Source: Icerya purchasi (lineage: Eukaryota; Arthropoda; Insecta; Hemiptera; Monophlebidae). From it: a DNA stretch of 64,000 bases. The DNA lies in the NCBI GenBank assembly GCA_039619475.1, contig CM077115.1, positions 101,616,393 through 101,680,392 on the forward strand, read 5' to 3'. Below, in pieces: positions 56,311 to 64,000 of the stretch. Under the pieces are notes generated by a model that ran no database searches, was not told the DNA's origin, and worked only from the letters and a program-made list of their open reading frames with translations. Positions within the stretch are counted from its first letter, which is position 1. Every line of letters starts with the position of its first letter. The translations under genes and the position numbers were made by a program.

Positions 56311-57658
56311 CAGGGCTTGAAAGCCAGCCGAAAGCCAAAAGCTAAAAGCTGAAAGCCAATCATTTTTAGATGTCATAAGAAGGGCTTGAAAACCGAATAA
56401 TAATACGGCTTAAACTTAATATGGCTTATGTCCTTGAAAAATACAGCTTAAGCTGTCGGCTTTCGTCTTACGAAACAAATTTTAATAGAAGTTAATTAAA
56501 CTCATTTACTAATTACTATGCATCAAACTATTAAGCATTACTATTAAAACTTCAGCTTTTTTCTTTGCGCACAAAAATAAAAGTTTTTAAAAACAATTGC
56601 TTATGCAAATAATTATGTCAAAAATGCAAAATCAAGCAATTTAAAAAAACAGTTAAGCCGAATATAAAGCTTAATTTAGCTTTTTTAAAAATACAGCTTA
56701 AGCTTTCGTCTTTCGACTGTTTAAATTTTGAATATAGCTTAAGCTTTAGGCTTTTAGCTTATGGAAATTTAAATATGGCTTTTGGATTAAGCTTATGACA
56801 TCTAAAAATAATTGGCTTTCAGCTTTTGGCTTTTGGCTTTCGGCTGGCTTTCAAGCCCTGGTCATAAGCTTAATCCAAAAACCATATTTAAATTTTCATA
56901 AGCTAAAAGCCTAAAGCTTAAGCTCTATTCAAAATTTAAACAGCCAAAAGACGAAAGCTTAAGCTGTAATTTTAAAAAAGTTAAATTAAGCTTTACATTC
57001 GGCTTAAGCTGTTTTTTTAAATTTCTTGATTTTGCATTTTTTACATAATTATTCGCATAAGAAATTGTTTTTAAAAACTTTTGTTTTTGTGTGTAAAGAA
57101 AAAAGTTGAAGTTTCAATAGTAATGCTTAATAGTTTGATGCATAGTAATTAGTAAATGATTTTAATTAATTTCTATTGAAATTAATTTCGTAAGCTGAAA
57201 GCTTAAGCCGTATTTCAAATTTAAATAGCCAAAAGCCAAAAGCTTAAACTGTATTTTTTCAGGTTAAGAAATGAATTTCAATAGAAGTTAATTAAAATAA
57301 TTTACTAATTACTATGCATCAAACTATTAAGCGTTACTATTGAAACTTCAGTTTTTTTCTTTACGCACAATAATAAAAGTTTTTAAAAACAATTTCTTAT
57401 GCAAATAATTATGTCAAAAATGCAAAATCAAGTAATTTAAAAAAAAAAGCTTAAGCCGAATATAAAGCTTAATTTAGCTTTTTTTGAAATACAGCTTAAG
57501 CTTTCGGCTTTCGACTGTTTAAATTTTGAGTATAGCTTAAGCTTTGGGCTTTTAGCTTATGGAAATTTAAATATGGCTTTTGGATTAAGCTTATGACATC
57601 TAAAAATGATTGGCTTTCAGCTTTGAGCTTTTGGCTTTCGGCTGGCTTTCAAGCCCTG
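56311..57658. repeat. hAT-like foldback array of AAGC/AAAGC-type repeats
   Basis: Outer ends are 68-bp inverted repeats: CAGGGCTTGAAAGCCAGCCG at 56311 and its complement ending at 57658 (CAAGCCCTG), both followed inward by a TGACATCTAAAAAT / ATTTTTAGATGTCA word. Inside are copies of one unit of about 400 bp in alternating orientation: forward 56460-56860, inverted 56862-57240, forward 57260-57658. The unit includes AATTACTATGCATCAAACTA, TTATGCAAATAATTATG, and many AAGCTTAAGC/GGCTTT words. CAGGG termini suggest a hAT MITE. The 8-bp flanks (GTAGTGAT, GTAGGCAC) agree only in part. Confidence 0.75.
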
Positions 57659-57721
57659 GTAGGCACTTCAACCTATGAATTTGAGAAATAAATGTACAGC
57701 ACCGTCAAATAAATCAAATGT

Positions 57722-57969
57722 TCATTCGGCTTTTCAAGCCCTGCATGTATATTAGAAAAAAGCTTAAGTCGAATATAAAGCTTAATTCAGCTTTTTTAAA
57801 AATGCAGCTTAAGCTTTCGTCTTTGGGCTGTTCAAATTTTGAATATAGTTTAAGCTTTAGACTTTTAGCTTATGGAAATTTGAATATGGCATTTGGATTA
57901 GCTTATGACATCTAAAAATGATTGCCTTTCAGCTTTTAGCTTTTGGCTTTCGGCTGGGTTGAAGCCCTT
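57722..57969. repeat. Partial further copy of the foldback unit
   Basis: It begins TTCGGCTTTTCAAGCCCTG and then repeats the right part of the unit (AAGTCGAATATAAAGCTTAA ... GGCTTTCGGCTGG) in forward orientation, ending TTGAAGCCCTT at 57969, about 60 bp from the main array. It is more diverged than the other copies. Confidence 0.75.
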
Positions 57970-58650
57970 CTACTTATTCTAATTTTAAACCGGATTTAAT
58001 ATTTTAGTAGTATTTGAAATGTTGTTAATAATTGTTCTTTTATAATTAGAAATTGTTATAATAGTAATTAAGTGGTACTGGATCACATTGTTTTTTTTAT
58101 ATTTATAATTCACTGTTTTTAACCAATTATATTGATTAAGGTAAATTTTAAGTTATTAAATCTGAAAAAAATATTTTTTTGTGTAGGAACTAATTTACTC
58201 CCTAAGACATGAATTTTAATGTAAAATATGAACCAAAATTTAATTTTAAATGAAATATTGCTTGATTGCACGTACATTACAAAGTGTTAACTTTGTTAAA
58301 AAGTATAATAAAAGAAAGCATTATGGAATAATTTATCAATTGAATCTAATTCTACTTAGTTGTTCTCAATATTTTAAACTTTTTTTTTTGATATAGTATT
58401 CACTATTAGGTATGATTGTTGTGTTTTGTACTATTCTAATAAAAATTGTTACAAATTTTTAACACTTCAAGATTTTTTATTACATTTTTAAAAATGGCAT
58501 CATTTTTTTTATTAAAGAGGATAAGGTTTGATTATATTTACTCTTTACAATAAGTTTAATGAACAAAATATAGTTCTTGTATACCTTTTTCATGATAGGT
58601 GATTGATTATTATGGAATAATCATGTAAAAGAGTTTAAAAAAAAGTTTGG
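57970..58650. other. Spacer, nothing recognised
   Basis: Very AT-rich, short T runs, no readable domain. Confidence 0.4.
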
Positions 58651-58800
58651 CCTTGTTTTACACTAACAGAGGAACAGTTTATTGCCAGATGTAACATGTG
58701 CAAAAAACAGTTATTTTATAAATCAATGAATTCCAATTTAAAAAAGTATGTAACATCTGTGAACTCAACAGTCTGAAAGATATAAAGATGATGGGAAGAA
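58651..58800 (+). pseudogene. BED zinc-finger fragment of a hAT transposase
   Basis: The frame gives FIARCNMCKKQLFYKSMNSN then LKKYV. The CxxC followed by a K-x-x-x-SNLKK-(H) layout is the BED finger at the N-terminus of hAT/ZBED transposases. The second half of the zinc ligands (HL-x-H) is lost. A stop follows shortly. It could belong to the same family as the minus-strand hAT relic at 61395-62722, but its orientation is opposite. Confidence 0.5.
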
Positions 58801-59387
58801 AAATGAAAACAAAATTGATGATCCTATATGTTTAACTTCTCCAAAAGTGTAAAGTAATGTTTAACACTGTTTTCATCGAAAAGAATAAATACCCTCAATA
58901 AGAAAGAAACCGATAATCTGTTAATATCGCTCGGTATCAACTTTTTTCCATCAGAATATTTTTGTTGAACGGACTACAGTTCTACACAAAATAATAACAA
59001 TAACATAATCAGTACAATCACTCCTATCTTATGTAATCATAGAAATAGTACTTTATGAAAAATTATTCTATCTATTTAAAACATACTTTTAGTGTTAGTG
59101 TTATTGGTTATTTTATAGTAACTAGTTAATTAAATATGGTAATTTTTAAATAACCGTGATTCTAACTGTTACCGGTTATTTCTAATATCTAATGATACTA
59201 TTCGATTTATTTTGAACTATTAGATTAAATGAATTAACTAGTTATTGATAGTGCAATTTACGTAACAGACAACTGTAATTATAAAAAGCGCCAGTATAGT
59301 CACACTGGAACAGTTGTAAAAAAGGAAATTCGAATTTATTTAATTTCTATGTTGTTTTTTTTTTACATTTGAAGAAAACACCATAAA

Positions 59388-59504
59388 TGGACGATTGACT
59401 AAAAACTAAAACTGCAATGACGTCATTAGTGAATCTGATGAAAAGTAATAAAACGGTTATTAACAATTATGCCATTATAAAGCTATATAAAATATCCTAC
59501 AACA
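59388..59504. repeat. Dispersed repeat, copy next to MITE
   Basis: The GGACGATTGACTAAAAACTA ... TTAACAATTATGCC segment matches the complement of 18870-18990 and of 60690-60790, and the core matches 12445-12505. It ends in CAACA, the duplicated target of the following MITE. Confidence 0.6.
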
Positions 59505-59843
59505 CATGGGCGTCGCCAGCGGGTGACAGGGGAGGCAGCCCCCCCCCCGAGTCTTGAAACTTTTTAATCAACTGGCCATAATGAGTATTCATAGGCGCGT
59601 AATCACGGAGACAATTTGGAAGACTTTTATAATAAAGTAGTAGAACAATTTGCCAGAAACCCACGAAAATTATGTTTTAATTAAGATTTTATTCTTATTT
59701 AATAAAGTATTAAGCTTTTACAACTTATAAATTTCATTTTTCCTATAACTCATATCCTTTTTCTATCACCTTGCCCATCCCCTAGCTCATCGGCTGGTAA
59801 CTCATCCCCCCCTCCCCGGACTCACCGGCTGGCGACGCCCTTG
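59505..59843. mobile_element. MITE with CAACA target duplication
   Basis: The 339-bp element has ends CATGGGCGTCGCCAGCGGGT and the complement of CAAGGGCGTCGCCAGCCGGT, inverted repeats matching at 18 of 20 positions. The 5-bp direct repeat CAACA lies at 59500-59504 and 59844-59848. A C run (59540-59548) and CCCCCCTCCCC (59807-59817) lie just inside the two ends. Superfamily not assigned. No coding capacity. Confidence 0.8.
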
Positions 59844-59895
59844 CAACAATAGGATATTTCAGTACACAGAAGCAGTATAATAGTTTTCAATAAAC

Positions 59896-60120
59896 ATGTT
59901 TACATATAATTTATGTTGTTTAAAATATAACCGACAAGACAGCTTAAAAGAAATTGTCGATTACTTTGTGTGGTTTGCAAAATTAATTGCAAGTTATGAT
60001 GGAATGAATACTCATTTAACAATGATGCACAATATTATTATTAACTACGAAATTTTTTATTTTAATGGTTCTTTGATTCGTGTTTTTGGCAGGAAAAATC
60101 AAAAATTTGCAAACTTCTGA
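59896..60120 (+). other. Unassigned 74-codon frame
   Basis: MFTYNLCCLKYNRQDSLKEI, then WFAKLIASYDGMNTHLTMMH and an aromatic-rich end. Its composition is protein-like in the middle, but no family is recognised. It lies between two inverted copies of the dispersed repeat (59388-59504 and 60690-60790), so it may be TE cargo. Confidence 0.25.
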
Positions 60121-60182
60121 ATAAAAACTTCTTTATTCTTAACTTATTAAGATACTATATAATTTTGTACATCATAAAGTGT

Positions 60183-60390
60183 AGCAGCAATCTAATGAAT
60201 TAGATTGTAAAGTTCATGCTTTCAAATTTTTGACTGCTATATGTTTTAAACTGAAACCTAAAAATAAAATTTTGTTGACTGAAATGTGTTCTTCTATTTT
60301 AAAAATTATTTCTGAAAATGAAGCGTCTTTGTTTCCAGTAATTGATTCCATAATGTGTACTCACTTTTTTAAAATGAATTCTGAAAATTA
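60183..60390 (+). other. Coding-looking segment without ATG
   Basis: From a TAG at 60182 the frame is open for 69 codons: QQSNELDCKVHAFKFLTAIC, LKPKNKILLTEMCSSILKII, LFPVIDSIMCTHFF, stop. The pattern of hydrophobic residues at 3-4 spacing is that of amphipathic helices (ARM/HEAT-like), unusual for random AT-rich DNA. It could be an exon, a processed pseudogene or TE coding sequence. No family recognised. Confidence 0.3.
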
Positions 60391-60689
60391 ACCAAATTCA
60401 TTCACAAAAACGGAGGAAAACCAAAAAAAGTTAAAATAAAGGAGAAAAGTTAAAACAAAAAAATTGAAAAAGATAAACCCTAAATTTAGGAATAGCAAAG
60501 TAGTACTCAAAATTACTTCCATATCTATGAGCACTGTATTGGAAATTAAAGGCCAGAGCCCGTTTTTAGTAATTTGAAGATCGGCCTTTTTTTTCTTCAA
60601 TTGACATCTTTTCATTATGACTTAAATTCTGAGAAAGAAAACAAATTTGATCATTGCGACGTAAATATAAAGAAATAAGGAATTTGTAT

Positions 60690-60790
60690 AGCATTATAAT
60701 GACGTAATTGTTAATATCCGTTCTATAACTATTCACTAGATTCACAAATAACGTTATTGCAGTTTTAATTTTTGATCAATCATATAAATA
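60690..60790. repeat. Dispersed repeat, further copy
   Basis: It shares TGACGTAATTGTTAATA, CACTAGATTCACAAATAACG and TTATTGCAGTTTTAA with 18870-18990 (same orientation) and with the complement of 59388-59504. Confidence 0.55.
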
Positions 60791-61394
60791 GGGTTTAATA
60801 TTTATATTTAAATTATTTTTATGAGTTCAAGTTTATAATATTCAAATATTGTATGGCATATACTTCTTATCCATGCTGATATGTGTATAAAATTGTTTAA
60901 ATTTTTTTTTGAAAAAAATGATTCAAAATTTTTATATTTGTAATCAGCTTATATAGATTACAGTGTAAATTTTATTACAGTATTAGCATTTATTAAATAT
61001 TCATTTATAAGATAGAATTAATCTGATAAATTAATTAATTATGTTTATTTTGTACAAAATGTTAAACAAATATATATCTTATTGCAATTTTATGATGTAC
61101 TGTCGTTATGGGAGGTATTCAAAAAAATATTAATAAAGTATTTAAAAAATTATGGTAATATATTTATGTACACTTAAGAATTTGTCATATTACTATAGAT
61201 TTAAATTTATACAAATATTTACTAAAATGAAATTAAAAAAAACATAGTATTCTAAAAAACATGAATAAAGAATAAATAAAAATAATACAAAACTTGAATA
61301 TAAAAAAATTATAACACACGTTTAGGCTTGCCATAAAACAAATCAAAAGCATAATAAAAAAACTTTATCCTATATTTTACTAAATACACTTAAA
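60791..61394. other. Spacer, nothing recognised
   Basis: Very AT-rich, no readable frame or repeat. Confidence 0.4.
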
Positions 61395-62722
61395 AATAAT
61401 AATTTTTCTGCAGATTTAGAAGACAGTCTTGTTCTCCTGTCAGACACTATTACATCTGTCTTTAAAATAAGCCTTTTACAAGGCACAGAGGAACCTATAG
61501 TAGTTCATTTTTCTTGGGCAATACAACTCAAATAAGGAAAATTGTATTTGTTTGCTTGTCACCAGTTTAAAGGATCTTTTTCATTATCTAGGATTATTTG
61601 TTCTTGATATCTCTGCCATTCATTAAGTGCTAGTGAAACAGATGTACCCTTACATTTATTTTAGTGAAAAGATACATTTTGCTTCAAATGTCCTCATATA
61701 AACAATTCATCATCATTATTTGTACCAATTTCTTGTTATAGTTTTATATTTTGATCTTTTTCAATTTATTCTTTACCAATTATTTCTATAAGCATCTTTA
61801 TTACTGACTGTTTTGCTTTCTTAGCTGCAACTGTTGAGATAAATATAGCCATTTTAAAGCGTGGATCCAGTGAAGTTACTGAAGATGAAGTTGAGTTATA
61901 TTCCATGTTTTCAAATTCATTAGATATGGTTTTACTTATAAGTTCTAATACAGCATCTATAAAAGGATCATGTTTTTTTTTTTTTTAGTATGTTATAAAC
62001 CCTAATGGTACCATTTATTAGAGGTATAATACAAGAAGAACAACAATATTTTTCCCCACTAACGACTTTTGTAATACTTTCAAGTGGTTTAAGAATCTCA
62101 CAAAGTTCATTAATTATTTTCCATTCATTAAAATATAATAGTAGATTACAGTCTACGACAGTTATTATACCTTTGATGGCTTTTCCCAATTTTGTAAACC
62201 TTTGCAACATATAAAAAGTGGAATTCCAACTTGTTGCAACATCCTGAATTAATTTTAATGCTTCACAACCTTCATTCTTTTGGTATTTTAACAATTTTGC
62301 ATTTGATACAGGGCTGCGTTTGAACTGTGATACAATATTTCAAACTTTTTCTAATATTGGACCAATTTTAGTAGCTGAATTTAAGCTGCTTCTTGCTATT
62401 AAATCTATCGAATGAGTCATACAACCAAAATGTTTCCATCTCAACTGTTCTGTAATTACATTTACCATGTTGGGAGCATTATCTGTAACTTTCCAGTCAT
62501 CAGTTGCTTCTTTAATGTTATTAGTAAGATTTATATTGTTATATGACAATCTTCAAAAACTTTACATTTCAACAAAACAGAATTCATACTAAATTCAGAA
62601 TTCAGAAAATGTGCTGTTATACCTACATAAATTTCATTATTTTTGTTCGCCCAAATAATTTTTACACCAGGACTTTTTTGTTCATTTTGACGAGCTTTAT
62701 AGCATAAAACAAATTTCCTCAA
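61395..62722 (-). pseudogene. hAT (ZBED-like) transposase relic
   Basis: Minus-strand pieces in order: GVKIIWANKNNEIYVGITAH (62722-62531), TDDWKVTDNAPNMVNVI, GCMTHSIDLIARSSLN (62549-62340), DVATSWNSTFYMLQRF, LCEILKPLESITKVVS (62294-61968), YNSTSSSVTSLDPRFKMAIF, and the C-terminal dimerisation block DPLNWWQANKYNFPYLS, SSVPCKR-ILK-DVIVSDRRTRL, KLLFL (near 61400-61590). TDNAPNM, the Cys-x-x-HSI block, ATSWNSTFYML and the DPL-WW block are typical of hAT transposases of the ZBED group. The BED finger is missing at the 5' end, where the relic stops next to AGAACACCCTGTATATATAC. Stops and frameshifts are present. Confidence 0.85.
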
Positions 62723-63055
62723 TTAGTTTCAGAACACCCTGTATATATACACACACACACCCACACACATAAACATTTACTTATATATATATATGTGTGT
62801 ATATATATGTTATTTTTCTTCGACTGTATTATCTAAAATCTTAAACTAAGAACCGTAGTAGACTGTTATACCAATTTTTGACTTTAAAAAAACAGATAGG
62901 AGGATTCATTTTTAAAAAATTCTTAATTATGGTTTTGACGAATAAAGATGGACGATAAAAAACATTTACAATCTACAGGTACATGTAATTCTAATTAATG
63001 AAAAAAACGTTAAATGCAATCTTATGTGTAATTATTCTAAATTACGCGGTAGCGT
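62723..63055. repeat. Microsatellite cluster and spacer
   Basis: TATATATACACACACACACCCACACACA and TA/TG runs at 62747-62808, then AT-rich DNA with no features seen. Confidence 0.6.
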
Positions 63056-63309
63056 TTACATTTGAAAATTTAAAATATTATCTAGATCATCGCTATCTTC
63101 ATTAAATTTAAAAATTTCACAGTTTTCCCAATCACGATCGGTTCTCCGCACCTCACCGTCATTATTCATGGAATCAAATTTGTCGTTATCGTTAAATTCG
63201 CCGCGCAATTTTAGCGAATTACTTTTAACCGTGCTGTTATGTAAACTGTTGATAAAACTTTCAGTTCCGTGATTAGAGTTTGAATTTCTTTGTTCAATGC
63301 TACTGTGAG
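63056..63309 (-). CDS. Probable terminal exon of an unrecognised gene
   Basis: The acceptor TTGTCTCACAG precedes T AGC ATT GAA CAA; the frame is open for 84 codons to TAA. The sequence is hydrophilic (Ser/Asn-rich, SIEQRNSNSNHGTES), then acidic, with a Trp, ending DWENCEIFKF, SDDLDNILNFQM. Its codon use and acidic C-terminus look protein-like, and the splice acceptor matches the frame. An ATG at 63313-63311 would alternatively make it an 85-residue stand-alone frame. No family recognised. Upstream exons, if any, were not found before the window end. Confidence 0.4.
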
Positions 63310-63900
63310 ACAATTTTGGATGCTTTTTTTCAACAGGACCTAGAAATAGTACGACAAATTGTTAATCGGAAAAAAGCTGGTATCCGAAATACACAAAAGG
63401 CTAATTTACAAGGAAAAAGTTTAAAATACCTAAGTGATCCGTTAAAATTTATATTCAAACTGTTAAAATATTCGCTCAATTATCTTTTTTTCCATTCCGC
63501 GGCCTTACAAGACCATAACCACTTCAACTTTACAATAGCCTACCAGAGAATATAAATCAGACCAATCCCTCCAACGAGAAAATTAGGTCTGAAGTACCAT
63601 TTCTGCAGTGAGAATGTAATAAGAAATATATAAAACTAGTACCCAGCCCTCATGGCGCCAACGAAACCATGGGAAAATATTGATGCACATTTAATAATAT
63701 AGTCGCAGAACCCTTCCGCAAATATTAAACATAAATCAGAATTTAAAATATTTATCATGTACGACAGTGGCAAGTAAATTACTGATCATGGATTTCCCTG
63801 AAAATATCAGAAAAATACTGTTATCACAAACATTACACAACCCTGATATTTAAATGATACTAATTTGGTAGGTTTTTATCGAAACTAGGGCCATTTTCAA
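63310..63900. other. Right flank, no gene seen
   Basis: A 91-codon + frame (63280-63555) overlaps the preceding exon in antisense and is not supported. The 63560-63760 part is a little less AT-rich; nothing recognised. Confidence 0.35.
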
Positions 63901-63915
63901 GATAATTCGCTGCTC

Positions 63916-64000
63916 ACTACACACCATACACTCATATTAATATACAAACACAAACACATACACACACGCACGCGCGCATATATATATATATATAACTCGG
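63916..64000. repeat. Microsatellite and start of a dispersed repeat at the window edge
   Basis: CACAAACACATACACACACG, CGCGCGC and a TA run are followed by TATATATAACTCGG at the last bases. The same order (CGCGCG, CA repeats, TATATATA-AACTCGG) occurs at 22023-22082 in TRAPPC12 intron 3, so the window probably cuts a second copy of that repeat. Confidence 0.6.

Noticed and set aside
63280..63555. 91-codon + frame
   Set aside because: Overlaps the better supported minus-strand exon in antisense and has no recognised motif.

Overview
This is AT-rich animal nuclear DNA with intron-split genes and a dense load of transposable-element (TE) relics. The mix of TEs points to an arthropod, most likely an insect: Jockey and RTE non-LTR elements, I/R1-type LINE fragments with RNase H, a Penelope-like element, Helitrons, piggyBac, mariner and hAT. 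Hemiptera is only a guess. There is no sign of prokaryotic organisation.

Two host genes are recognised with good confidence. TRAPPC12 (TRAPP vesicle-tethering complex subunit 12) lies on the + strand at 19772-28913 in nine exons whose phases all agree, giving 597 codons. NDUFB9 (B22 subunit of mitochondrial complex I) lies on the - strand at 47912-55721 in three exons, 155 codons. Its first two exons are short and were found by matching intron phases and family motifs. A third, unrecognised split gene lies on the - strand at 1923-4213 (three phase-compatible exons). A probable terminal exon of a fourth gene is at 63056-63309 (-).

Layout. 1-4.2 kb: unknown split gene. 6.4-12.2 kb: an RTE relic, then a Jockey element whose ORF1 was split by a Penelope-like insertion flanked by an 11-bp duplication. 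12.2-19 kb: a piggyBac transposase relic split twice, by a Helentron-like element and by an almost complete RTE element with an 11-bp duplication, followed by a foldback repeat. 19.8-28.9 kb: TRAPPC12, whose introns hold an 83-bp-armed hairpin and a satellite-like triplication. 29-45 kb: gene-poor DNA with Helentron, Jockey, Helitron (OTU and helicase fragments), LINE, mariner and piggyBac-MITE relics, a 22-bp minisatellite and a TA-flanked MITE. 47.9-55.7 kb: NDUFB9, whose 6-kb second intron holds a hAT-like element, a tRNA-like SINE head and a LINE relic. 56.3-58 kb: copies of a hAT-like foldback repeat in alternating orientation. 58.6-62.7 kb: hAT fragments, a MITE and a dispersed repeat. 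The end of the window is microsatellite.

The recognised genes are ordinary housekeeping genes with no evident functional link to each other. The interest is in the nested TE structure, the intronic inverted repeats and a few coding-looking segments I could not name. I did not find a convincing new biological system. All identifications come from reading translations by eye; no database search was possible.
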